From NCBI RefSeq assembly GCF_039724765.1, contig NZ_CP155729.1:2241501-2305500 (forward strand): 64,000 bases of DNA. Reading direction: 5' to 3'. The translations under genes and the position numbers were made by a program. The notes below the pieces were generated by a model. It made no database searches and was not told where the DNA came from. It saw only the letters and a list, made by a program, of their open reading frames with translations. Positions 45,981 to 54,624 of the stretch are shown piece after piece (position 1 is the stretch's first letter; every line of letters begins with the position of its first letter). This DNA comes from Sagittula stellata E-37 (lineage in GTDB: Bacteria; Pseudomonadota; Alphaproteobacteria; Rhodobacterales; Rhodobacteraceae).

Positions 45981-46163
45981 GAGATCGCGCCCGAGGGCTT
46001 CGAGATGGCCGGCGATGTCGGCGAGGGTCTTGAGCAGGGCGAACGTGCAGAGGCCAGCGACGACGCAGGCCGAGGCGTGCAGGTAGAGACCGCCCCTGGC
46101 GAATATCGTTGCCGCGTAGGCCGACAGCATCATGGCTGCGAAGCCGCTGAGTGCTGCAAACAT
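45975..46163 (-). CDS. small membrane protein encoded against the phage operons
   Basis: A 62-residue protein with two hydrophobic helices (AALSGFAAMMLSAYAATIFA and HASACVVAGLCTFALLKTLA) and a charged tail. GGAG precedes ATG 46163. It is the only minus-strand gene in the early/late block, which suggests expression separate from lytic genes, for example from the prophage state. A role in exclusion of other phages or in lysis is possible but not shown. Confidence 0.6.
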   Translation of the reverse strand: MFAALSGFAAMMLSAYAATIFARGGLYLHASACVVAGLCTFALLKTLADIAGHLEALGRDLK

Positions 46164-46360
46164 TTTGGGCTCTCCGGTTGGGGCGCTGCTCGCGGCCACC
46201 TGCCGTCAAAGGGCGACGGGTGGCAACCGGGCGGGTCCTTCCGGCGGCTGAATGTATACGGGCGGGCGAAGCGCAGAGGGGTCGCGCGGGTAAACGAGTT
46301 GGGAAGCCTAAACTCGGGGCGCGCCTAAACAACGGGGACCATGTTCAGGGGGAGCGGCGC

Positions 46361-47008
46361 ATGGCCGGACTGACGACGACGGAGCTCGCCAAGGAGCTCG
46401 GGGTCACGAAGGGCCGGGTCAGCCAGTACGTCAGCGAGGGCAAGCTTGAGGGGTGTTACCAGGGGGACGGGCGGGCGCGCCGGTTCGACCTGGTGAAGGC
46501 GGCCGAGGCGCTGGGGCGGCGGCTGGACAAGGGGCAGATGATGGGGAACGGCGCGGCGACGCGGCGGTCCCTGCGCGGGATCGAGGCGGGCGAGGCGCCC
46601 CCCGAAGCGCTCCCCGAAGCGCCCCCCGAAGCGCCGGCGCGCAAGCCGGGCGGCGATGTCCTTCCCGCGCGGGATCCGGACCGCTACGAGCTGGCGCGGA
46701 CGCAGAAGGTCGAGGAAGAGGCGCGCCGCCTGCGGCGTCAGAACGTCCTCGACGAGGGGACGATGGTCCTGGCCGAGGAGGCCGCGCGGCAGGCCAAGCG
46801 CCAGCTGGCGCAGGAGATCGCGCAGGTCGAGACGATGCTGCGCGACGCGGCCCGGCGGGTGGCGGACGTGATGGGTGTGGATTACCGCGAGGTGCGGTCG
46901 ATCCTGATCGACCAGTGGCGGGCGCACCGTGGCGAGAGGTCCGAGGCGCTGACGGGCGTGGCGGCGGCGGCCGGGGCCAGCGACGAAGAGCGGGAAGCGG
47001 ACTTCTGA
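46361..47008 (+). CDS. phage terminase small subunit, Nu1-like
   Basis: A 215-residue protein with an N-terminal winged HTH (TTELAKELGVTKGRVSQYVS) of the Nu1 type, a Pro/Ala repeat linker (PEALPEAPPEAPA) and a C-terminal coiled part (LAEEAARQAKRQLAQEIAQV). Nu1-type proteins bind the cos site and pair with a GpA-type large subunit, which follows. GGGGGAG lies ahead. It starts the late operon. Confidence 0.8.
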   Translation: MAGLTTTELAKELGVTKGRVSQYVSEGKLEGCYQGDGRARRFDLVKAAEALGRRLDKGQMMGNGAATRRSLRGIEAGEAPPEALPEAPPEAPARKPGGDVLPARDPDRYELARTQKVEEEARRLRRQNVLDEGTMVLAEEAARQAKRQLAQEIAQVETMLRDAARRVADVMGVDYREVRSILIDQWRAHRGERSEALTGVAAAAGASDEEREADF

Positions 47009-47009
47009 C

Positions 47010-49052
47010 ATGGGCTTCCTGACCTCTGCGGAGGCGGTGATCGCCGCGGCGCTGGCGGAGGCGATGGCACCGCCGCCGCCGCCGGACATCACGCGGTGGT
47101 GCGAGGAGAACATCGTCTTCGACGAGCGTTCGCCGATGCCGGGGCCGTTCCGGATCGGGCGGTTCCCGTTCCTGCGCGAGATCCACGAGGTGTTGAGCCC
47201 GGAGCATCCGTGCCGCGAGGTGAGCGTGCGGGGATCGGCGCAATGGGGCAAGACGGTGTCGGTGCTGAACCCGGTGATCGGAGCGTGGCACGAGTACGGA
47301 CCGCTCGACAGCCTGGTGGTGCATCCGACGCACAGTGCGGCCACCGAGTGGGTCGACAACAAGTGGTTGCCGATGCGCCGGCAGGCGCCGAGCCTGAGGC
47401 GGCTCTTCGGGGACGGGCGGGGCGGCGACAACAAGGACGCGAAGTTCAACCAGGAGACCCTGACGCGGAACGGGTCGCTGAAAGTGACCTCGGCGGGTTC
47501 TCCGGACGACCTTGCCGGCACGTCGCGGCGGCTGGTGGCGCTGGACGACCTGTCGAAGTTCGAGATGACGCCGAAGGGGGATCCGGAGAAACTGGCGGAG
47601 AGCCGGGCAAGCGGGTTCGAGGATGCGAAGATCCTCGCGATCTCGACGGCGCAGCTGGTCGGCACCTGCAGGATCACCCGGCGGTATGAGCGGAGCGACA
47701 AGCGGCTGTTCCATGTGCCGTGCCCGCATTGCGGCCACATGGCGCCGCTGACCTGGGAGAACTTCCGGCGCAACCTCGATCCCGAGCGCCTGCACGCCGC
47801 ATGCTTCACCTGCGACGACTGCGGTGGGGTGATCGGGCACGCGGAGAAGGAACGGATCGTCGGGCAGGGACGGTGGGTGGCCACGAACCCGGGTGGCGAT
47901 CACCCGGGGTTCCATTTGTGGCGGGCCTACGTGCCGCAGCGGGACTGGGCGTCGATCGCGGTGGAATATGCGCGGGTGATGGGCTGGACGCAGCTGTCTT
48001 TGACGGGCGAGACGGAGGAGGCGATGGCCCACACCGTCGAGGCGGAGACGGAACAGACCTTCTGGAACGACGTTCTGGGCCTGCCCTATGCGGTCGCGAG
48101 CAAGGGCCCGGACTGGGAGAAGCTGCGCGACCGGGTGGAGAACCGGCCGGAGGGCGAGGGCCTGCCGCGCAGCATCGTGCCGGCCCGGGGCGTGATTTTG
48201 ACCGCCGGTGTCGATTGCCAGGGCGACCGCACCGAGATCCACATCGTGGCGCACGGGCCGAACCACCAGCGGTGGCCGGTGGATTACATCGTGGTGCCGC
48301 ATCACATCGCGGACGAGGCGTGCTGGTCGGCGCTGGACGGCCACCTGAAGGCGACGTGGCGGACGGAGCGCGGCCTGCGCCTGCCTCTCGACATGCTGGC
48401 CATCGACGGTGGCACCTACACGGATGCGGTCTGGTCCTGGGCCCGGCGCTGGCCCTGGGATCGGGTGATCATCGTCAAGGGGTCGAACAGTGCCAACGGG
48501 CCGACGATGGTGCCGCAGAAGTTCGAGCGCCGGGCGGACGGGAAGGCCCGGCGCCGGCAGAAGCGCGCGTTCATGCTGAACGTGAGCCAGCTGAAGGGCG
48601 ACTTCTACGGCTGGCTGGACAAGGACGATCCGCTGTCGCGCGGCTACGTGCACTTCGCCCGGGGGCTGGGCGACGAATACTACCGCATGGTGACCTCGGA
48701 GGTCCGGGTGCTCCGGCGCAGCGCGTCCGGCGTGGTGAATGCCCGCTGGGAGCTCGTCGAGCCGACACGCCGGAACGAGGGGCTCGACACGATGCTCTAC
48801 GCCGAAGCGGCGGCACGGCGGAAGGGCTGGCTGTCGCTGACGGCGGACCAGTGGGCGGCGCTTGAGGCGGAGCGCAGCGCGCAGCCCCAGGAGGTGCAGG
48901 CGGACCTGTTCGACGGAACCGTCCCGGTGGTCGCGCCTGTGGCGCCGTCAGACACACCGCGGAGCACGCCCGAGAAACCCAAACCCGAGGCGCGCGAGAG
49001 TGCGGCCCCGGAGGATGACTGGCTGAACGGCAGGGGAAGCGAATGGCTGTAA
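47010..49052 (+). CDS. phage terminase large subunit, GpA family
   Basis: A 680-residue packaging motor and nuclease of the lambda GpA family. It shows a Walker-A-like VRGSAQWGKTVSVLNPVIG, a zinc-ribbon-like pair CPHCGHM and CDDCGGV, and a nuclease part with the GVDCQGDRTEIHIVAHG block. The C-terminal tail (PSDTPRSTPEKPKPEARESA) is disordered. GpA family implies cos-type or headful packaging with cohesive ends more likely. It starts one base after the small subunit stop. Confidence 0.92.
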   Translation: MGFLTSAEAVIAAALAEAMAPPPPPDITRWCEENIVFDERSPMPGPFRIGRFPFLREIHEVLSPEHPCREVSVRGSAQWGKTVSVLNPVIGAWHEYGPLDSLVVHPTHSAATEWVDNKWLPMRRQAPSLRRLFGDGRGGDNKDAKFNQETLTRNGSLKVTSAGSPDDLAGTSRRLVALDDLSKFEMTPKGDPEKLAESRASGFEDAKILAISTAQLVGTCRITRRYERSDKRLFHVPCPHCGHMAPLTWENFRRNLDPERLHAACFTCDDCGGVIGHAEKERIVGQGRWVATNPGGDHPGFHLWRAYVPQRDWASIAVEYARVMGWTQLSLTGETEEAMAHTVEAETEQTFWNDVLGLPYAVASKGPDWEKLRDRVENRPEGEGLPRSIVPARGVILTAGVDCQGDRTEIHIVAHGPNHQRWPVDYIVVPHHIADEACWSALDGHLKATWRTERGLRLPLDMLAIDGGTYTDAVWSWARRWPWDRVIIVKGSNSANGPTMVPQKFERRADGKARRRQKRAFMLNVSQLKGDFYGWLDKDDPLSRGYVHFARGLGDEYYRMVTSEVRVLRRSASGVVNARWELVEPTRRNEGLDTMLYAEAAARRKGWLSLTADQWAALEAERSAQPQEVQADLFDGTVPVVAPVAPSDTPRSTPEKPKPEARESAAPEDDWLNGRGSEWL

Positions 49053-49252
49053 CACCGGACAGTGCCATCGACACGCTGGAGACGGCCATGGCGCAGGGGG
49101 TGCGCGATGTCACCTACAGCGACGGGCGCAAGGTGACCTACCAGAGCCAGGCGGAGATGGAGCGCGCGTTGTCGTACTGGCGCGCCCGGAAACGTGCTGC
49201 GGCGGGGCGGGGGGCTGTCGGCGTCAGCATCGGCGCGTTTTACAGGGACTGA
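49043..49252 (+). CDS. phage head-tail joining protein (gpW-like)
   Basis: A 69-residue protein (MAVTPDSAIDTLETAMAQGV, KVTYQSQAEMERALSYWRAR) matching the small gpW-type head completion protein found between terminase and portal in lambda-like phages. It overlaps the terminase stop by ten bases and precedes the portal by four. It likely plugs the portal and prepares it for the tail. Confidence 0.8.
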   Translation: MAVTPDSAIDTLETAMAQGVRDVTYSDGRKVTYQSQAEMERALSYWRARKRAAAGRGAVGVSIGAFYRD

Positions 49253-49256
49253 GCGG

Positions 49257-50750
49257 ATGTTGGGGATCGGGACCGTTCGCGCGTGGCTGCAGGCGAGCCG
49301 GGCGGAGGCTGACCTGCGGCGGGTGAGTGCGGAGAAACGGGCCGAGGTCATCCAGGCCTATGACGCGGCGCGTGTCGGCGGGCGGATGGCGGGCTGGTCG
49401 CGGCCGCACACCTCGGCGGCCACGGAACTGCAGGGGGCCTTGCCGTTCCTGCGGGCCGGGGCACGCGACTTGGTGCGCAATTCCCCCTTCGCCAGCCGCG
49501 CGGTGCGGGTGGTGGCCTCGCATGTGGCGGGCTCGGGGGTGCGCCCGCGCCTGGCCGACGAGATCGCGGGTCTTGAGGCGCGCGAAGCGCTGCAGCGGAT
49601 CACCCGGGACCAGTGGGAGCGGTTCCAGGAGAACTGCGACCCGGAGGGTCAGATGGACTTCTACGGCCAGCAGCGCCTGGTGATGCGCACGGTGGCCGAG
49701 GGGGGAGAGGCGCTGCGTCTGTGGTTCCCGGTCTCGGATCGCGGGCGGCTGTTCTGGCGGTGCCGGATCGTCGAGGGGGATCTGCTGGATCATCAGCGCA
49801 ACGAGGATCTGCCCGGTGGCGGGCGGGTGGTGCAGGGCGTGGAGTTCGACGCGCTGGGTCGGCGGGTGGCCTATCACCTGTTCGAGGGGCACCCCGGCGA
49901 CAGCTATGCCGCCACGGGCTGGAAACAGACGACACGGCGCGTGTCCGCGGAGTACGTCGACCACATCTTCGAGGTCTTGCGGCCGGGCCAGGTGCGGGGG
50001 GTGTCGTGGTTTGCGCCCGTTGCCACGGTGCTGCGGGATCTCGACGACCTGGCCGAGGCGGAGGTTGTCCGGAAAAAGCTCGAGGCCTGCATCTCGATGG
50101 TCGTGCACAACGCGCATGAGGACGCGGCGCCCGATGGTGCGGCGATCGCGCCTGCGACGGGGGATGCGGCGGTGCCATTGCGCAGTGCATCGGGATCGCC
50201 GATCGAGCGCATGCAGCCCGGCATGGTGCTGGAGGCGCGGCCGGGCTGGGGTGTCGAGTTCAACGCACCGCCGGCCAGCCCCGGGCTCGTGGAGCACATG
50301 AAGGAGCGGCTGCACGCTGTCGCGGCGGGCATCGGCGTGACGTACATGCAGATGACCGGCGACATGTCGCGGGCGAACTACAGCTCGATGCGCGAGGGCC
50401 GGATCGAGTTCAACCGGCTGGTCGACAGCTGGCAGGCCGACCTGATGGTCCAGCAGAGCGGCCGTCCGGCCTGGCGGCGCGTGATGCAGGCGGCATCGAT
50501 CAATGGTGAGCTGACAACGCGCCTGACGCCGCGGGCGAAGTACATCGCGCCGAAGCGGCCATGGGTCGATCCGCAGAAGGACGTCTCTGCGGCGGTTCTG
50601 GAGATCGAGAACTTCATCGCGGACCCCGAGGCGGTGATCGAGGCGACCGGCAAGACGCCGGAAGAGGTGATGGCGGGTCAGAAGCGCTGGCGCGGGATGC
50701 GCGCCGGGATCGCGGGGGAAACCCCGACAGGCACAGGAGACGAGGCATGA
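49257..50750 (+). CDS. phage portal protein (lambda-type)
   Basis: The portal forms a dodecameric ring through which DNA enters the head. The 497-residue protein shows RARARDLVRNSPFASRAV-like start (ARDLVRNSPFASRAVRVVAS), GEALRLWFPVSDRGRLFWRC and the conserved KERLHAVAAGIGVTYMQMTG and SRANYSSMREGRIEFNRLVD blocks. Start ATG 49257 follows the gpW-like gene directly. Its stop overlaps the start of the protease-capsid gene (ATGA). Confidence 0.93.
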   Translation: MLGIGTVRAWLQASRAEADLRRVSAEKRAEVIQAYDAARVGGRMAGWSRPHTSAATELQGALPFLRAGARDLVRNSPFASRAVRVVASHVAGSGVRPRLADEIAGLEAREALQRITRDQWERFQENCDPEGQMDFYGQQRLVMRTVAEGGEALRLWFPVSDRGRLFWRCRIVEGDLLDHQRNEDLPGGGRVVQGVEFDALGRRVAYHLFEGHPGDSYAATGWKQTTRRVSAEYVDHIFEVLRPGQVRGVSWFAPVATVLRDLDDLAEAEVVRKKLEACISMVVHNAHEDAAPDGAAIAPATGDAAVPLRSASGSPIERMQPGMVLEARPGWGVEFNAPPASPGLVEHMKERLHAVAAGIGVTYMQMTGDMSRANYSSMREGRIEFNRLVDSWQADLMVQQSGRPAWRRVMQAASINGELTTRLTPRAKYIAPKRPWVDPQKDVSAAVLEIENFIADPEAVIEATGKTPEEVMAGQKRWRGMRAGIAGETPTGTGDEA

Positions 50751-52786
50751 CGACACCGACACGTGGCGGAGAGGCGGGCGTGCCTGCGCGGATGATCCAG
50801 GCGGCGGCGCTGCAGACGCTCGACCTTGAAGCCCGCACCGTCGAGGTGGTGTTCACCACCGGCGCGCTGGTCAATCATTGGGTCTGGCACAAGGGGGACG
50901 TGAGGCGCATGCCGACGCGCATCGATGTCACGCCCGAGGCCATCGACCTGGCGTTTTTGAAGGCATCGGGGCCGGTGCTCGACAGCCACCAGAGCTGGGA
51001 CAGCCGCGCCGTGATCGGCGTGGTGGAGGATGCCTGGGTGAAGAACGGAGAGGGCCGTGCCGTGATCCGGTTCGCCGACACCGAGGACGTGGAGCCGATC
51101 TGGCAGCGCGTCTCCCAAGGCATCCTCCGCAACGTCAGTGCGGGCTTCGAGGTGCTGGAACAGGAGGCCAGGACGGAAGATCTGGACGGCGGTGGCGAGA
51201 TCGAGGTGATCCACTTCTCGAAGATCCGCGTGGTCGAGATCTCGATGTGTGCGGTGCCGGCGGACCGCGGGTCGCGCGTGCAGTCGGACGCGGGTCCGCC
51301 GCTGTCCTTCGGCCAGGTGTATCGCCCCGGGGAAACCGCGGATCCGTCCGCGCAGGAGACGCCTGCACCGGTTGCGGCGCAGGTGCAGGCGGCGGACGCC
51401 GCAGAGGATGCCATCAAAGGAGAGACCGACATGGCTGACAAGACGCAGAGCGCCGCCCCCGTGGCGCCCACCCCGACCCCCGTCGACGCGGCGGCGATCC
51501 GTCAGCAGGCGGCGCAGGATGAGCGGGCCCGGATTGCCGGGATCGACACCGTGGCGCAGCAGCTCGGTGCCGACGAGGCGCTTGTGACGCAGGCGAAGGA
51601 GGATGGCATGAGCGTGGACGCCTTCCGCACGGCCGCGGTGGATGCCTTTGCGGCGAAGGCCCAGGCGGACACCCGGGGCATTGGCGGCGCTCGCCAGACC
51701 GCCACGGTGCAGGCCGATGCGCGCGAGAAGTTCGTGCAGGGTGCGGAGCTCGGCGTGATGGCGCGTGCGGGCCTTGGTGGCGAGCGCAACGAGTTCACCG
51801 GCCTGACGCTGTCGGAACTGGCGCGGCAGTCGCTGGACTTGCTGGGGATCCGGTCCCCGGCTAGCCGTCTTGACATGGTGGGGATGGCGTTCACCCAGGC
51901 GGGCAGCCACACGACCAGCGACTTTGCCCATATCCTGTCCTCGATCGCGGGCAAGGCTGCGCTGAAGGGCTGGGAGGAGGCGGAGGAGACCTTCCAACTC
52001 TGGACCTCTGTCGGCACGCTTACCGACTTCAAGCCGACCACGCGGGTTGGCCTGGGGCTGCTCGACGCGCTGCCGGAAGTTGTCGAGGGCGCCAACTACA
52101 CGTACGGCACCGTGGGCGACCGGGGGGAGCCGATCACCCTGGCCACCTATGGCCGGCTGTTCCGCATCACCCGCCAGGCGATCATCAACGACGACCTGTC
52201 GATGCTGAGCTCGATCCCGATGAAGGGGGGCCGTGCGGCACGCCGCACCATCGGCAACCTCGTGTACGGCGTGCTGACCGGCAACCCGAACATGTCGGAC
52301 GGGACCGCGCTGTTCCACGCCGACCACAACAACCTTGCAGGGTCCGGTGCTGCGCCGTCCATCGCCACGCTGTCGGCGGGGCGCACGGCGATGAAGACCC
52401 AGAAGGAACGGGAGGGCGGTCCGTCGCTGAACATCCGGCCGGCCTATATTCTCTCGCCAGCGGCGCTGGAGACCGACTTCGATCAGCTGATCAATTCGAC
52501 GGTCGATCCGACGGCGACGAAGGGGCATGCGAAGAACCCGGTGGCGGGCATGGCGGAGGTGATCTCGGATGCGCGGCTCGACGATGCCAGCGCGACCGCG
52601 TGGTACCTGGCGGCGAACCCCGCGGCCTTCGACACGATCGAGGTTGCCTATCTCGATGGCGTCCAGTCGCCGTACATCGAGCAGAAGACGGGTTGGACCT
52701 CGGACGGTGTCGAGCTGAAGGTGCGCATCGATGCGGGCGTCGCGCCGCTCGACTTCCGGACGATGTACAAGAACGCCGGGGCCTGA
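50747..52786 (+). CDS. fused prohead protease and major capsid protein
   Basis: A 679-residue fusion. Residues about 1-200 are an S78-type prohead protease (VLDSHQSWDSRAVIGVVEDA with the catalytic His, then NVSAGFEVLE with the Ser). Residues about 200-330 are Ala/Gln-rich, scaffold-like. From about 340 on is a gpT-like major capsid (FTGLTLSELARQSLDLLGIR, TRVGLGLLDALPEVVEGANY, FHADHNNLAGSG). An internal ATG at codon 229 (51431) has an excellent ribosome-binding site and is in frame, so scaffold plus capsid may also be made alone. Confidence 0.88.
   Translation: MTTPTRGGEAGVPARMIQAAALQTLDLEARTVEVVFTTGALVNHWVWHKGDVRRMPTRIDVTPEAIDLAFLKASGPVLDSHQSWDSRAVIGVVEDAWVKNGEGRAVIRFADTEDVEPIWQRVSQGILRNVSAGFEVLEQEARTEDLDGGGEIEVIHFSKIRVVEISMCAVPADRGSRVQSDAGPPLSFGQVYRPGETADPSAQETPAPVAAQVQAADAAEDAIKGETDMADKTQSAAPVAPTPTPVDAAAIRQQAAQDERARIAGIDTVAQQLGADEALVTQAKEDGMSVDAFRTAAVDAFAAKAQADTRGIGGARQTATVQADAREKFVQGAELGVMARAGLGGERNEFTGLTLSELARQSLDLLGIRSPASRLDMVGMAFTQAGSHTTSDFAHILSSIAGKAALKGWEEAEETFQLWTSVGTLTDFKPTTRVGLGLLDALPEVVEGANYTYGTVGDRGEPITLATYGRLFRITRQAIINDDLSMLSSIPMKGGRAARRTIGNLVYGVLTGNPNMSDGTALFHADHNNLAGSGAAPSIATLSAGRTAMKTQKEREGGPSLNIRPAYILSPAALETDFDQLINSTVDPTATKGHAKNPVAGMAEVISDARLDDASATAWYLAANPAAFDTIEVAYLDGVQSPYIEQKTGWTSDGVELKVRIDAGVAPLDFRTMYKNAGA
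51416..51433 (+). promoter_or_regulatory. internal ribosome-binding site and start codon in the protease-capsid gene
   Basis: AAAGGAG (51416-51422), an eight-base spacer and ATG (51431) in frame with the larger gene. It is stronger than the site ahead of the full-length gene. Translation here would give a 451-residue scaffold-capsid protein starting MADKTQSAAPVAPTPTPVDA, in excess over the protease form. Confidence 0.65.
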
Positions 52787-52878
52787 TCCCGGGCGGTGAC
52801 GCGATTGCGGCCTGACGGCCGTCGGAGGCCGGGCGGGTCCGCCCGGTCATGGCAATCCCATGTGTTCGGAGAAACACC

Positions 52879-53214
52879 ATGAAATCTTATGTGCAGGATG
52901 GCGACAAGGTCGTCGTGGCGGCCCCGCGGGCGCTGACCTCGGGCGAAGGCGCGCTGGTCGGATCGATGTTCGGCGTGGCGGAAGGTGATGCGGAGAGCGG
53001 CGCGGATGTCGTCCTGGTGACGACGGGCGTGGTCGACATCGCCAAGGTCGGGTCGCAGGCCTGGACCGTGGGTGCTAAGGTCTACTGGGACAACACCAAC
53101 TTCCGGACCACCACTGTCGTGAGCAGCAACACCCTGATCGGGGTTGCCATGGCGGCTGTCGGGTCCGGTGCCGGCGACACCACCGGCCAGGTGCGGCTGA
53201 ACGGGTCGTTCTGA
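52879..53214 (+). CDS. head decoration protein, DUF2190-like
   Basis: A 111-residue beta-rich protein (MKSYVQDGDKVVVAAPRALT, VVDIAKVGSQAWTVGAKVYW) matching DUF2190-type capsid cement proteins that stabilise mature heads. Its position directly after the capsid gene is the usual one. Start ATG 52879 follows GGAGAAACACC. The preceding 92 bases hold no gene. Confidence 0.8.
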   Translation: MKSYVQDGDKVVVAAPRALTSGEGALVGSMFGVAEGDAESGADVVLVTTGVVDIAKVGSQAWTVGAKVYWDNTNFRTTTVVSSNTLIGVAMAAVGSGAGDTTGQVRLNGSF

Positions 53215-53218
53215 GGCG

Positions 53219-53533
53219 ATGAACGCCTTCGAAGCGGGTCTCGGTGTGCTCCATGCCGATGCGAACATGGCCGAGGACGTGACCTATACGCCGCTGGCCA
53301 CCGGGCTGGCGCAAACGGTGCGGGCGATCGCCACGGCACCGGACGTGGAGGTGGGGTTCGGCTTGGCAAAGGTCCATGCGTCCACGGTCGTGCTCGAGGT
53401 TGCGGTCTCGGCGGTGGAGAATCCCCGGCCCGGGGACGTGATCCTGTGGCGGGGGGAGACGCGTATCGTTCAGGGTGAGCCGGACCAGGACGTCGAGAGA
53501 CTGTCGTGGTCACTGGACACCCGTCCGGCATGA
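53219..53533 (+). CDS. phage head-tail joining protein (gpFII-like)
   Basis: A 104-residue beta-rich protein (DVILWRGETRIVQGEPDQDV) resembling head-tail connector proteins of siphophages such as gpFII. It starts four bases after the decoration gene stop and overlaps the next gene by four bases. Identification rests on position and general character. Confidence 0.65.
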   Translation: MNAFEAGLGVLHADANMAEDVTYTPLATGLAQTVRAIATAPDVEVGFGLAKVHASTVVLEVAVSAVENPRPGDVILWRGETRIVQGEPDQDVERLSWSLDTRPA

Positions 53534-54171
53534 GACTGACCGTTCGCCCGGACGTCGACGTGGGTGAGATGATGGCGCGGGACCTGGAGCGGATGGAACG
53601 CGCGCACATGGGGGCGATGCGGTCTGTCGCACGGGACCTCAAGTCCGCCTGGCGGCAGGACATCGCCGCGGGCGGATTGGGCAACCGGCTGGGCAACACC
53701 GTGCGGTCGGAGAGCTATCCGCAAGGCACCAACAGCCTCAACGCGGCGGCGCTGGTCTGGACGAAGGCGCCGGAGATCGTCGCGGCGCATGACGAGGGCG
53801 CGACGATCGGGTCGCGGGATGGGTTCTGGCTGGCCATTCCGCTGGAGGCGGCGGGACGGGGTCGGTTTGGCCGGCGGATGACGCCGCTCGACTTCGAGCG
53901 CCGGACGGGCCAGCGGCTGCGGTTTGTCTACCGGCAGAACCGCCGCTCGGCGCTTCTGGTGGTGGACGATGCCCGGCTGACGAAGCGTGGCCAGGCGCGC
54001 CGCAAGGGCGGGCGCCGGCGCAAGGATGGCGTGCTGACGGGTGCGCAGACCGTGCCGGTGTTCCTGCTGGTGCCGCAGGTGACGCTGCGCAAGCGCACCG
54101 ACCTGGTGCCGGCGGCGGAGGCCGTCACCGACCGCATTCCCGGCCTGCTGGCCGGCTGGCTGGAGGGCTGA
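53530..54171 (+). CDS. tail completion protein-like (DUF6441-type) phage protein
   Basis: A 213-residue basic protein (MRLTVRPDVDVGEMMARDLE, GRGRFGRRMTPLDFERRTGQ) of a family found between head-joining and tail-terminator genes in rhodobacterial phages; I recall DUF6441 for it, not certain. The helical start and basic C-terminal half fit a tail-neck component. It overlaps the previous gene and lies two bases from the next. Confidence 0.6.
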   Translation: MRLTVRPDVDVGEMMARDLERMERAHMGAMRSVARDLKSAWRQDIAAGGLGNRLGNTVRSESYPQGTNSLNAAALVWTKAPEIVAAHDEGATIGSRDGFWLAIPLEAAGRGRFGRRMTPLDFERRTGQRLRFVYRQNRRSALLVVDDARLTKRGQARRKGGRRRKDGVLTGAQTVPVFLLVPQVTLRKRTDLVPAAEAVTDRIPGLLAGWLEG

Positions 54172-54173
54172 GC

Positions 54174-54611
54174 ATGCCTTTGGGTGCTGTGAGGGGCGCA
54201 ATAGAGACGCGCCTCGCGGCGCTGCACAGGGCGGTTGCGGCTGCCGTGACGCCGGGCGTGCTGCGCAACGCGGTCCTGCCGCAGGCGATCCCGGGCGCGG
54301 GCCTGGTGATCATGCGCGACGGCGTGCCGGACCTCGCCGAGGTCACGCTGCCGCTCACGTACCACTACGACCACCGGGTCGCGTTCGAGATCTACACGCA
54401 GGCGTCGGAGGACCGCGAGACGCTGGCGGATGTGATCCGCCAGGAGCTGGGCGCCGCGATCCACGCGGATCGTGGCCTGGACGGTCTCTGCGACTGGGTC
54501 GAGGCGCAGCCCACCGGCAGCGACGACATTCGCGTCGAGGGCGGCGAGACGCTCCGCGTCGATACCATCGTGGCCACGCTGAGTTACGGCGTGGCCGATC
54601 CGTTGACCTGA
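54174..54611 (+). CDS. tail terminator-like protein
   Basis: A 145-residue protein (MPLGAVRGAIETRLAALHRA, YHYDHRVAFEIYTQASEDRE) with the size, mixed alpha/beta pattern and position of gpU-type tail terminators that cap the tail tube. It is just upstream of the tail tube gene. Low sequence identity to known families prevents a firmer call. Confidence 0.6.
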   Translation: MPLGAVRGAIETRLAALHRAVAAAVTPGVLRNAVLPQAIPGAGLVIMRDGVPDLAEVTLPLTYHYDHRVAFEIYTQASEDRETLADVIRQELGAAIHADRGLDGLCDWVEAQPTGSDDIRVEGGETLRVDTIVATLSYGVADPLT

Positions 54612-54624
54612 CAGGAGGTGCGCC

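Noticed and set aside
39647..46163. Defence system or restriction-modification genes in the prophage early region
   Set aside because: No methyltransferase, nuclease, toxin-antitoxin or other defence motif could be read; unknown small proteins remain unknown.
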